Assembly (NCBI GenBank): GCA_937894675.1
Contig: CALCQO010000002.1
Coordinates: forward strand, 124,001 to 188,000
Direction of reading: 5' to 3'
DNA: 64,000 nucleotides
DNA from: an uncultured Clostridia bacterium
GTDB lineage: Bacteria > Bacillota > Clostridia > Christensenellales > Aristaeellaceae
Below are positions 40,234-47,497 of this stretch, piece by piece. The notes below the pieces were generated by a model, which saw nothing but the letters and a program-made list of their open reading frames with translations, was not told the origin of the DNA and did no database searches. The translations under genes and the position numbers were made by a program. Position 1 is the first letter of the stretch, and each line of letters starts with the position of its first letter.

Positions 40234-41847
40234 ATGAAGCGCATCAAAGCTTTCCTTGCCCTTATGCTGGCCCTTGTCCTGGGTATTACCGCCTTTGGCG
40301 GCGCGCTGGCCGCGGACATCCCGCCCATCACTGCCGCCCTGTGGGCTGACTTTGACCTGGGGCGCCTGCAGGACATGCTGAGGTACACCCAGTCCCTGCC
40401 GGGAGAGGATGCCGAGGGCCTTCTTTCCGCGCTTGCCAATGTAATACGCGCAAGCCGCATTACCTTCCAGATGCAGGGAAGCAACGCGAGGCTGGCCCTG
40501 GGCAGCGAAGCGGGCGACGTGCAGAGCATCTTCTACACCATGGAGCCGGGCACCGGCAATGTCTATCTGGAAAGCGACCTGTTTCCCGGGTACAGCGTGA
40601 AAACCAACCAGGTGGCGGAGGAACAGCTGGACATCCTGGAAAAGTATCAGATGATCGGGGAAAAGCTGTCCGGCGCCGATGTGGAAGCGTGGATACAGCC
40701 CTATCTGCAGGATGTTACCGCCTACTGGGAGGAAAACATCGCCCACTCCCTCACCCGGGAAAAGGGGCAGTACATTATGCCCGACGGCAGCGTATGGCCG
40801 GTGAAGAACACCCTGCAGATTGTGGAAGGGGAGTTCGCGGGCCTGATCAAACTGGTGTTCGAGCGGTTGGACAGCGACCAGGCGTTCAAGGACTACATGA
40901 AGGATTTAATTGCCTCCCTGCAGGAAGTATCCGCGGCGGTCGGCTCCAGCGAGGAAGCCCCCGACCTTGACGCCATCTTTACCCAGGGGCGCGCCATCAT
41001 GGAGGAAGCCCCCCTGGACAGCACCAAGGTGCTGACCAGTTACTCCTACTATACCGATGTCAGCGGCCAGGACAGCTTTACCGCCCTGGAACTGGAGGAT
41101 CACCAGTACCTGATGTACTCCCTGCAAAACGGCGTTCATCAAAAAACCTTGAAATTCATCTACTTCCAGACATCCCCGGACGCGCCGCAGCCCGCCCCCG
41201 CCAACCAGGGCAGCAGCAACGCGCGGCTGGGCAGCCAGAGCGGCCCGCAGAATTCCCAAGAGCCTGATACAATCCAGGATCCTGCAGGCGGCGATAGCGA
41301 AGCCATCAAGCCCCAGCCCGCCCTGGAGGAATTCACCGCCCTCTACCAGGGGGTACAGCAGGGCACTATCCCCCACACGGGCTTGATGGAGGCGGTGCTG
41401 GATATGTCCGGCAAGGACGAAACCGCGCGCATGGACATGACCCTTACCCATACCGAGCAGGGCATGCCCAGCGAGGATTTGCGCCTTGGCTACCAAACCC
41501 TGAGCGTTTCCCCCCTGAAAGCAAAGGTGGAACTGTCGGGCAGCATGATCACCATCCCCCTGCCCGTGAGCAAAATCCATCTGCAAATAGAGGAGGGGGA
41601 AGTTCAACTGCCCACCCTGCCCGGAAAGAACAGCACCCTGCTTGCCATCACCCCCCAGGGGGAGTTTGAGGATGAGGCTGCCGCCCTGAACATGATCAAC
41701 AGCTTTTTCAAGGAAGGGCTGCCCGGGCTCTACGAGCGCATGGAGACTGCCTTTCCCAAGGAAGCGCCGCTGCTGAATGAACTGTTGAAAAACCTGGTGG
41801 AAACCCCGCTGGGCGAGCTGATGGAGTCGGTGGAGACAGCGCCTTAA
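40234..41847 (+). CDS. exported protein of unknown function, tandem family member 4
   Basis: A protein of 537 residues with a signal peptide (cleavage near residue 26, GALAAD). The body has two parts joined by a Pro/Gln/Ser-rich linker (about 310-360), and FPGYSVKTNQ near residue 125 aligns with member 3. No Cys and no catalytic motif are evident. An AGGAGGAA site precedes the ATG. Like its neighbours it is probably a cell-surface or secreted protein; function unknown. Confidence 0.7.
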   Translation: MKRIKAFLALMLALVLGITAFGGALAADIPPITAALWADFDLGRLQDMLRYTQSLPGEDAEGLLSALANVIRASRITFQMQGSNARLALGSEAGDVQSIFYTMEPGTGNVYLESDLFPGYSVKTNQVAEEQLDILEKYQMIGEKLSGADVEAWIQPYLQDVTAYWEENIAHSLTREKGQYIMPDGSVWPVKNTLQIVEGEFAGLIKLVFERLDSDQAFKDYMKDLIASLQEVSAAVGSSEEAPDLDAIFTQGRAIMEEAPLDSTKVLTSYSYYTDVSGQDSFTALELEDHQYLMYSLQNGVHQKTLKFIYFQTSPDAPQPAPANQGSSNARLGSQSGPQNSQEPDTIQDPAGGDSEAIKPQPALEEFTALYQGVQQGTIPHTGLMEAVLDMSGKDETARMDMTLTHTEQGMPSEDLRLGYQTLSVSPLKAKVELSGSMITIPLPVSKIHLQIEEGEVQLPTLPGKNSTLLAITPQGEFEDEAAALNMINSFFKEGLPGLYERMETAFPKEAPLLNELLKNLVETPLGELMESVETAP

Positions 41848-41866
41848 AGCCTCTCTAAAATAATGC

Positions 41867-41896
41867 TTGCCAAGTTGCTGTTTTCGGTTATATAAT
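41867..41896 (+). promoter_or_regulatory. promoter of the structured RNA / zinc-ribbon unit
   Basis: TTGCCA (41867-41872), an 18-base spacer and TATAAT (41891-41896). Transcription should start near 41902, at the first base of the predicted RNA. Confidence 0.75.
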
Positions 41897-41901
41897 AAGA
41901 A

Positions 41902-42120
41902 TCGGCTGAAATCGAGGTCTGTGGTTGTAAACCGAAGCCAGTCGCAGGCAAAACGGTCCACGTAAGCGGGGCAAAGCCCCCGTGATCATGGTGCGGTCTA
42001 GATGTAAGTCCGGCCGGAAGCAATTCCGAGAGAATGGCGTGAGGGCGTTTCTACGCAGAGCAAAGTTCCCGCCGGCGGGTGTGGGGTCAAAAACCAGGTC
42101 AGCAAGAGGACAGCCCATCA
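41902..42120 (+). ncRNA. large structured RNA, raiA-motif candidate
   Basis: About 215 bases with no credible gene. GGCTG (41904-41908) pairs with CAGCC (42111-42115) and closes the whole. Inside are GGTT-GTA-AACC (41923-41933), GGGGC-AAA-GCCCC (41968-41980), CGGAA-GCAA-TTCCG (42015-42028), GCGT/ACGC (42037-42056) and CCCGCC/GGCGGG (42068-42079). Size, a start set by a strong promoter, purine-rich unpaired links and the Clostridia setting recall the raiA motif (ARRPOF-like) RNA, which affects sporulation and aggregation in Clostridium. The name is from memory of the motif and is not verified; that it is a structured RNA is better supported. No terminator separates it from the zinc-ribbon gene, so it may be its 5' leader. 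Confidence 0.62.
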
Positions 42121-42144
42121 AATTATTCAGGGGGTTACTAAACA

Positions 42145-42426
42145 ATGTGCCAAGACAAGACGCTCGTTTGCCGCGACTGCGGGGCTGAATTCACATTCAC
42201 CGCCGGTGAACAGGAATTCTACGCCGAAAAGGGTTTCCAGAACGAGCCCACCCGCTGCAAGGACTGCCGCCACTCCCACAAGGCCAACCGCAACACCGGT
42301 GCTCCCCGCGAGATGCATGATGCTGTGTGTGCCAGCTGCGGCGCGCAGACCCAAGTTCCCTTCCTTCCCAAGAACGACCGCCCCATCTATTGCAGCGAGT
42401 GCTTCGCCACCATGCGCAACAGGTAA
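42145..42426 (+). CDS. small zinc-ribbon protein with four CxxC knuckles
   Basis: A protein of 93 residues. CRDC and CKDC (about residues 9-12 and 33-36) form one zinc ribbon, CASC and CSEC (about 60-63 and 82-85) the second; YAEKGFQNEPTRCKDCR is the zf-trcl probable-zinc-ribbon block. Such proteins are widespread in anaerobes and may bind nucleic acid, but no function is proved. The AGGGGG site lies 10 bases before the ATG, a rather long spacing, just behind the structured RNA. Confidence 0.85.
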   Translation: MCQDKTLVCRDCGAEFTFTAGEQEFYAEKGFQNEPTRCKDCRHSHKANRNTGAPREMHDAVCASCGAQTQVPFLPKNDRPIYCSECFATMRNR

Positions 42427-42448
42427 TCTCCGCAAGTACGCCCTACCG

Positions 42449-42475
42449 CAGCAGCCGAAAGGCTGCTGTTTTTTT
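42449..42475 (+). terminator. terminator of the zinc-ribbon gene
   Basis: A perfect 8-bp stem CAGCAGCC / GGCTGCTG with a GAAA loop and seven T residues. Confidence 0.93.
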
Positions 42476-42480
42476 GCGCG

Positions 42481-42514
42481 AAAAAACCCCCAGCCGGGGT
42501 GAACCGGCCGGGGG
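42481..42514 (-). terminator. terminator of the rubrerythrin operon (leftward)
   Basis: An 11-bp stem (42487-42497 with 42504-42514, one wobble pair) followed on the minus strand by six T residues. Confidence 0.9.
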
Positions 42515-42529
42515 CGGGAAGGCTAAAAA

Positions 42530-43693
42530 TCAGTAGTTTTCCTTGCGGACCTCGAAGTAGGCTTTGGCGTGTTTGCACACCGGGCACACTTCGGGGGCTT
42601 TTTTGCCGATGACCAGGTGGCCGCAGACGCGGCATTCCCACATGGTTTCCTCGCTCTTTTCAAAGACCTTCTGCATGTCCACGTTCTTGAGCAGCGCAAG
42701 GTAGCGCTCCTCATGAGCCTTTTCGATGGCAGCCACCCGGCGGAACTGGGAAGCCAGCGCCGGGAACCCTTCTTCTTCCGCGTCCTTGGCAAAGCCGTCG
42801 TACATGTCCGTCCACTCGTAGTTTTCGCCCGCGGCGGCGGCCTTCAGGTTCTGGGCCGTGTTGCCGATGCCGCCCAGCTCTTTAAACCAAAGCTCGGCAT
42901 GCTCCTGCTCGTTACGGGCGGTGTGCAGGAAAAGAGCGGCAATCTGGTCGTACCCCTCGCGGGAAGCGACCCCGGCGAAATAGGTGTACTTATTGCGCGC
43001 CTGGCTCTCGCCGGCGAAGGCTTCCTGCAGGTTCTTTTCCGTCTTGGTGCCGGCGTAGGGGTTGATGGACGCCGAGGCGTCCTCTACCTTGACAAAGACA
43101 GAACCGGGCTGGCGGCAGACGGGGCAGATAAAATCATCAGGGACTTTGCCTTCGTGGATATAGCCGCATACGGGGCAACGATACTTTTCCATGGTTTGTT
43201 CTTCTCCTTGAAAATATTTATCATAAAGCGCGCGGGCGGCTTCCAGGGGGAAACCCTCGGGCTGCTTCTGATGCAGCATGTTTTTCAGCAGCTGGGCGGC
43301 GTTCTTCCCCTGGGGCAGCATGTAGTTGCTTTCCCGGAAAATATCCTCCGCCATGATGCGGTTGGACAGGGCGAAGGCTTCCATCAGCTGCTTTTCGCCG
43401 GGGGTGCAGGCCGCTTCAGCCTTCTGGCGCGACAGCTTCTCCTGTTTGGACTTGCTTTTAATCAGCGCCCGCAGGGCGTTTGCCACCTGGGGCTGCTTGT
43501 CCGCCTTCTCGGGGTAGGTGTCGGGCACCAGGGAGATGGCGTGGGAGGGGCAGGAGCGTACGCATTTGTCGCAGCCATCAATGCACTTGGTTTTGTCAAT
43601 CTGGCCGGACTCGTTGTCCGTGGCGCCTGTCGGGCAGACAAAGATGCACAGGCAATCCTTGGTGCAAAGGCGGATATTTCGTACTGCGTGCAT
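42530..43693 (-). CDS. ferredoxin-rubrerythrin fusion protein
   Basis: A protein of 387 residues. Residues 1-65 are a 2[4Fe-4S] ferredoxin-like part (CTKDCLCIFVCPTGAT, then CDKCVRSCPSHAIS), 70-160 a helical region, 168-205 a rubredoxin-like knuckle pair (CPVCGYIHEG, CPVCRQPG), 215-345 the diiron rubrerythrin four-helix domain (EAFAGESQARNKY, ARNEQEHAELWFKEL, AAIEKAHEERY) and 350-387 a C-terminal rubredoxin (CRVCGHLVIG, CPVCKHAKAYFEV). It should reduce hydrogen peroxide. Met168 (43192) has an AAGGAG site 9-10 bases upstream and begins exactly like a free-standing rubrerythrin, so a shorter protein may also be made. The main start follows the previous stop by one base. Confidence 0.85.
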   Translation of the reverse strand: MHAVRNIRLCTKDCLCIFVCPTGATDNESGQIDKTKCIDGCDKCVRSCPSHAISLVPDTYPEKADKQPQVANALRALIKSKSKQEKLSRQKAEAACTPGEKQLMEAFALSNRIMAEDIFRESNYMLPQGKNAAQLLKNMLHQKQPEGFPLEAARALYDKYFQGEEQTMEKYRCPVCGYIHEGKVPDDFICPVCRQPGSVFVKVEDASASINPYAGTKTEKNLQEAFAGESQARNKYTYFAGVASREGYDQIAALFLHTARNEQEHAELWFKELGGIGNTAQNLKAAAAGENYEWTDMYDGFAKDAEEEGFPALASQFRRVAAIEKAHEERYLALLKNVDMQKVFEKSEETMWECRVCGHLVIGKKAPEVCPVCKHAKAYFEVRKENY

Positions 43694-43694
43694 C

Positions 43695-44342
43695 TTACGC
43701 CCCCCTTTCAATCCGGTTGAATTTAAACGCGGGCACCTTGCATACCGGGCAGATGTCCGGCGCGGAATCCCCCACGAAGATAAAGCCGCAGGCGTCGCAG
43801 ACAAAGACATTGGTGTCCCGCATCATGTCACCCTTGGACTCCTCCATGCGGCTTAGAAGGGAAGCATGCATGCGGGTGACCTTTTCGCTCCAGAGCAGAA
43901 TCCGCAGGGCGCCCCTGTCCTCCGCTTCCTTGGCCAGCTGGTTGGCCTGGGGGTAGAGGGCGTCCACATCATGGGTCAATTCGGCTTCCAGGGGGCTGTC
44001 CTCAAGGGGCGCGGAAGCGGCCAGATACCAGTCGGCCAGCTGCTGGTACAATTCCGCGTCCTGGTGGCTAAACTGCTTGGCGCAGGCCTTGGCCAGGTTG
44101 GAGCACAGGGCGCTCATCTCCAGGTTGGTCATGTCCCCGGCGTCCTCGATGGGGGCCATGGGCTGCACGGCTTTCTTTTCGCTGGATACCTCATAGAAAG
44201 CCTGCTTGTCCGCCCCGCAGACAGGGCAGACCCAGCTGGCGGGCACATCCTGCCACAGGGTGCCGGGCTTCAAACCGGCGTCGGGCAAACCATTGGCTTC
44301 GTCATACACGAAGCCGCAGATGGAACAGACGAATCGCTTCAC
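43695..44342 (-). CDS. double-rubredoxin protein with rubrerythrin-like middle
   Basis: A protein of 215 residues. The N-terminal rubredoxin (CSICGFVYDEANG, CPVCGADKQAFYEV) has the full Fe(Cys)4 set. A C-terminal rubredoxin-like ribbon (CDACGFIFVG, CPVCKVPAF) closes the chain. The middle (about 75-175) is helical but lacks the paired Glu/ExxH pattern of a diiron site. It may pass electrons to the peroxidase encoded next. It is the first gene behind the PerR-like box. Confidence 0.82.
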   Translation of the reverse strand: MKRFVCSICGFVYDEANGLPDAGLKPGTLWQDVPASWVCPVCGADKQAFYEVSSEKKAVQPMAPIEDAGDMTNLEMSALCSNLAKACAKQFSHQDAELYQQLADWYLAASAPLEDSPLEAELTHDVDALYPQANQLAKEAEDRGALRILLWSEKVTRMHASLLSRMEESKGDMMRDTNVFVCDACGFIFVGDSAPDICPVCKVPAFKFNRIERGA

Positions 44343-44354
44343 AGGCGCCTCCTT

Positions 44355-44385
44355 TTATAATGATTCTAATGTATGATTATCATAC
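44355..44385 (-). promoter_or_regulatory. PerR-like box and adjacent palindrome upstream of the rubredoxin operon
   Basis: TTATAATGATTCTAA (44355-44369) differs at one position from the Bacillus PerR consensus TTATAATNATTATAA. One base further lies the perfect palindrome GTATGATTATCATAC (44371-44385), a 7-1-7 form also typical of the Fur family. Both lie within 45 bases of the start codon, in promoter space. Derepression by peroxide is the expected response. Confidence 0.8.
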
Positions 44386-44422
44386 CAGAAGAACGGGGAT
44401 TTGAAAACCCTTTTACATAAAA

Positions 44423-44447
44423 GACGCTGACAAAAGGCGTCAGCGTC
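44423..44447 (-). terminator. terminator of the 5'-nucleotidase gene (leftward)
   Basis: GACGCTGAC (44423-44431) pairs with GTCAGCGTC (44439-44447); the minus strand continues TTTTAT. Confidence 0.85.
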
Positions 44448-44460
44448 CATGAAGCAATCG

Positions 44461-46317
44461 TTACTTTTGCGCGTTTTCTACATCGGAAACAGTGATGGAA
44501 GCGATATTGGTCCGGCCGTTTTCTGATACGGGCAGCGCGATTGCTCCGCTATTAATCAACTCAACCGCCTGCGTGTATGCGTCGGATGTCTTATCCACAC
44601 CGGAATCAATTCCCCACGCCACATATGTGTATAACGTACCGTCAACCGTTCCCTGCAGTTTATCGCGGATATACGCAATGGTTAGGTTTCGTACTGTTCC
44701 GTCATCGCCGAGCTCATCAAAGGTTGAATAGGTGGGCGTTAGCGTTTGTCCCTCCAGACATCCGCCCGGAGCAAGCCATTGGTCCACGTAATAACTGTTC
44801 GTTCCCAGTTTGATGGTGTCCTCGATGCCAATGGGAGTGGTAACAAGTTTTCCCTCACCATCAAAGACAGGATTCGCGTCAGCGTCCTTCTCTATCAGCG
44901 CGAGATTCTTGATTCTGCTGCCGACAGGCTGTGTCAAATCAATGGTATAGGATATCCCGCCGCCGATAAAGTTGGAGCTGTACTTGGAGGCGCGGCGTTC
45001 GGGTGTATAGCTGATCGTCAAATCGCCTTCCTGCATCTGGTTAAAGTATCCGGCGCTCCACTCCAGAATATCTGTGAGCTGCTTGCCGGTTACGGGATAG
45101 ACCGTAATTTCCCCGCCTGTAAAAGAGTAACTGGACGCAATGTTCTTGATGCTGATATCGCCTACAGGGAAACCGGGATTTTCATAATCCGTATTCAGCA
45201 AGGTGCAGTCCGCTCCGGAATAATAAATGCCCGCCGTACTCATCAGATTCAGAATACCAACCGAGCCGATGTTTGCCGCGGATATGCCGGCAATTTCATC
45301 AACACCTTGCAAATCCGCATTGATTAACTTGCCAATAGGCGTGTTGACAAAACCGGACAACTCCTCCTGAAAGGGCTTCATCAGGGCGGCTAACTCCGGG
45401 TCTTCCTCTTGCCCGCTTGGCAAAAGAGCCGCCTTTTTATCCTTGAGTTGGAAACCATCCCCGTCTTTCTCAAACACAAGGTCAATTACAGACAGATTAC
45501 GGCCATAATAATATGGCTCATTCAGTAAAACATCATTGACAATTTCGCTTTCCACCGCCACATGGGCATGGCCGCTGATAATGACATCGAATTGAGGATA
45601 TTTGTTTGCGATGTCGATTGTCCCGGAGCCTTCCACGTCATTTTCCTGGTTCAACCCAGCGTGAATAAGGCCCACAATGGCATCTACCTTCTGCTCCTCC
45701 AGGGAGGCCAAGATACCATCGACCACGTCAAGAGGATTTTTGACATCAACCTCATCCAGGGTTGGTTTTCCTTTTTCAAACTTCGTAATCAAAGGCGTAG
45801 TGAACCCAACAAAACCGATCTTTACCCCGTCGCGCTCAATTACGCAGCTGCCGGGTAAATAGACTTCCCCTGTATCTTTCATGAATACATTACCGGACAA
45901 AGTTTCCCCGTTGAATTGCTCAACCAGAACATTTCTTTGGCCGATTGGAAAGTTGTATTCATGGTTGCCAAAGGTCCATACATCGTATCCCAGATGGTTC
46001 ATGGCCGTTATCATGGGATTTGCCGGTTTGTCGATAAAGTACTCCACATAATTAGCTTGTACAGTATCGCCGCAGTCTACCAGAATGGTGTTCGCATTCG
46101 CTTCACGCTGCTGTTTTATCACCGTGGCAAGGTAGGTTAGACTTCCCCGGGTTGAGGAGGAATCCGTCGCAAAATCCCACGGGACGAACCATCCGTGCAG
46201 GTCACTGGTGGCAAGGATTTGTATCTTTACCTCCTCCGGCTGGGCAAGAGCAGCGAATGATACAGCCCCTGTCAGCATCGCCATCGCCAAGATAATCGCC
46301 AAGATACGGTTTTTCAT
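44461..46317 (-). CDS. secreted 5'-nucleotidase / 2',3'-cyclic phosphodiesterase family protein
   Basis: A protein of 618 residues with a Sec signal peptide (about 1-25). The metallophosphoesterase domain (about 30-300) has ATSDLHGW, VDCGDTVQ, FGNHEYNFP, GLIHAG and SGHAHV. The C-terminal 5'-nucleotidase domain (about 325-600) has TPIGKLINADL, GDISIKNI and VYPVTGKQLTDILEW with the substrate-stacking loops. It would release phosphate and nucleosides outside the cell. No cell-wall anchor is seen. The gene has clearly more A+T, especially at third positions, than its neighbours, which suggests recent acquisition. Confidence 0.92.
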   Translation of the reverse strand: MKNRILAIILAMAMLTGAVSFAALAQPEEVKIQILATSDLHGWFVPWDFATDSSSTRGSLTYLATVIKQQREANANTILVDCGDTVQANYVEYFIDKPANPMITAMNHLGYDVWTFGNHEYNFPIGQRNVLVEQFNGETLSGNVFMKDTGEVYLPGSCVIERDGVKIGFVGFTTPLITKFEKGKPTLDEVDVKNPLDVVDGILASLEEQKVDAIVGLIHAGLNQENDVEGSGTIDIANKYPQFDVIISGHAHVAVESEIVNDVLLNEPYYYGRNLSVIDLVFEKDGDGFQLKDKKAALLPSGQEEDPELAALMKPFQEELSGFVNTPIGKLINADLQGVDEIAGISAANIGSVGILNLMSTAGIYYSGADCTLLNTDYENPGFPVGDISIKNIASSYSFTGGEITVYPVTGKQLTDILEWSAGYFNQMQEGDLTISYTPERRASKYSSNFIGGGISYTIDLTQPVGSRIKNLALIEKDADANPVFDGEGKLVTTPIGIEDTIKLGTNSYYVDQWLAPGGCLEGQTLTPTYSTFDELGDDGTVRNLTIAYIRDKLQGTVDGTLYTYVAWGIDSGVDKTSDAYTQAVELINSGAIALPVSENGRTNIASITVSDVENAQK

Positions 46318-46357
46318 GTGGCTCCTCCTTCATCGATATGAATTTTTCTTCCCTTGG

Positions 46358-46386
46358 ATTATACATGAATGACGCGTCCTGCACAA
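46358..46386 (-). promoter_or_regulatory. 5'-nucleotidase promoter
   Basis: Minus-strand TTGTGC (46381-46386), a 17-base spacer and TATAAT (46358-46363). Confidence 0.75.
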
Positions 46387-46396
46387 TAAAACAAAT

Positions 46397-46425
46397 CACC
46401 TTCCATTACATCAGAAGGTGTTTTT
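46397..46425. terminator. small hairpin between the lipid kinase and nucleotidase genes
   Basis: CACCTTC (46397-46403) pairs with GAAGGTG (46414-46420), followed by T5 on the plus strand and a T-rich stretch on the minus strand. The only gene it can end is the leftward lipid kinase gene, so minus-strand use is more likely. Confidence 0.55.
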
Positions 46426-46443
46426 AATGAGAATAACTATTGC

Positions 46444-47361
46444 TTACACGATGGCCTTCGCCCCCCTGGGGATTACAAAGGCGACAGCGCCGGGCAGAAC
46501 GCGGATGGTGGCTTTGGGGGCGGGCACCATTTCGCCGTCCAGCGTCAGCACCCAGTTGTCCCCCGCCCGCAGGCGCAGTTCCTTCGCCCGGCGGTAAACC
46601 ACAATGTCCTGCATGCTGGGGTTGTCCAGGTGAGCGCCCCTCTCATACTGTTTGATCAGCGTAAAGGCCCGCAGGCGGGGCAGGGGTTTGATGAGGCAGA
46701 TGTCCATCAGCCCGTCGTTGTTGACGCTGCGGGGGGCGCAGCGGAACTGGCCGCCGATGTACTGACCGCAGGCGGCGGTGCAAAACAGGATGGTGCCGTC
46801 GGGGTTGAGCAGTTCCCCATCTGCGTGGACGGTGCATTGGTTCTTCATGGCGGTGACAAAGGCGTAGGCCGCCCCCGTCCAGTACGCGTTGCCGTGCCCC
46901 AGGATAGGCAGGCGCTTTACCTTCTGCATCACCTGGGCGGCTACGGTATCAAAGCCGAAGTTGATGACATTGATGGAGTAGCGCCCCGCCGCCTGCATGA
47001 TGTCCACCCGCTGCACATCCCCCGCAAGCTGGGCGTCAAAATCGAAAAAGGCGTCCCGGCCGCCGTAGTATTTAACAAAATCATTGCCCGAGCCCGAAGG
47101 CCAGCAGGCCAGCTGGGCGTCGGGACAATCCGCCATGCCGTTGAGCACCTCGTTGAGGGTGCCGTCGCCCCCGCAGGCCCAGAAGCGCTTTGGCCCCGGC
47201 GTGCTTTGGCAGATGTCCCGCACATGCAAGGTGGCGTCCCCCGGGGCGTAGGTAACATACACCTGGGCGTCCACCTCCGGCCGCTGTGCCAGCAGGGCGC
47301 GGATGTCCCGCCCGTCGTTGAGATCCCCCGCCGCGGGGTTAACGATAAAAAAATGCCGCAT
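46444..47361 (-). CDS. diacylglycerol/lipid kinase family protein
   Basis: A protein of 305 residues. FIVNPAAGDLN at the N-terminus, ACGGDGTLNEVLNG (the nucleotide-binding GGDGT motif) near residue 60 and WPSGSGNDF near 85 define the DAGK catalytic domain; a beta-sandwich C-terminal part ends with LTLDGEMV. The product would phosphorylate diacylglycerol or a related lipid at the membrane. The start at 47361 has a GGAGGGG site; the frame beyond it runs into ychF on the other strand and is not used. Confidence 0.9.
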   Translation of the reverse strand: MRHFFIVNPAAGDLNDGRDIRALLAQRPEVDAQVYVTYAPGDATLHVRDICQSTPGPKRFWACGGDGTLNEVLNGMADCPDAQLACWPSGSGNDFVKYYGGRDAFFDFDAQLAGDVQRVDIMQAAGRYSINVINFGFDTVAAQVMQKVKRLPILGHGNAYWTGAAYAFVTAMKNQCTVHADGELLNPDGTILFCTAACGQYIGGQFRCAPRSVNNDGLMDICLIKPLPRLRAFTLIKQYERGAHLDNPSMQDIVVYRRAKELRLRAGDNWVLTLDGEMVPAPKATIRVLPGAVAFVIPRGAKAIV

Positions 47362-47387
47362 GGCCCCTCCGAATCCGATAATGGCAT

Positions 47388-47416
47388 AGTATACGGTATC
47401 CACTCCCCCCTGTAAA
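47388..47416 (-). promoter_or_regulatory. lipid kinase gene promoter
   Basis: Minus-strand TTTACA (47411-47416), a 17-base spacer and TATACT (47388-47393). Confidence 0.78.
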
Positions 47417-47435
47417 CCGCTGGAAGGGGGCATGA

Positions 47436-47464
47436 TTGCCAAAAAGAGGGTGAAAGCGTATAAT
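47436..47464 (+). promoter_or_regulatory. ychF promoter
   Basis: TTGCCA (47436-47441), a 17-base spacer and TATAAT (47459-47464). It lies back to back with the lipid kinase promoter. Confidence 0.8.
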
Positions 47465-47497
47465 TGGGGACGAATGATGTGAAGGAGCCGTATTTGT

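Noticed and set aside
41888..42188. Short open frames on both strands over the structured RNA
   Set aside because: They lack ribosome sites and conserved protein features; promoter position and pairing support an RNA.
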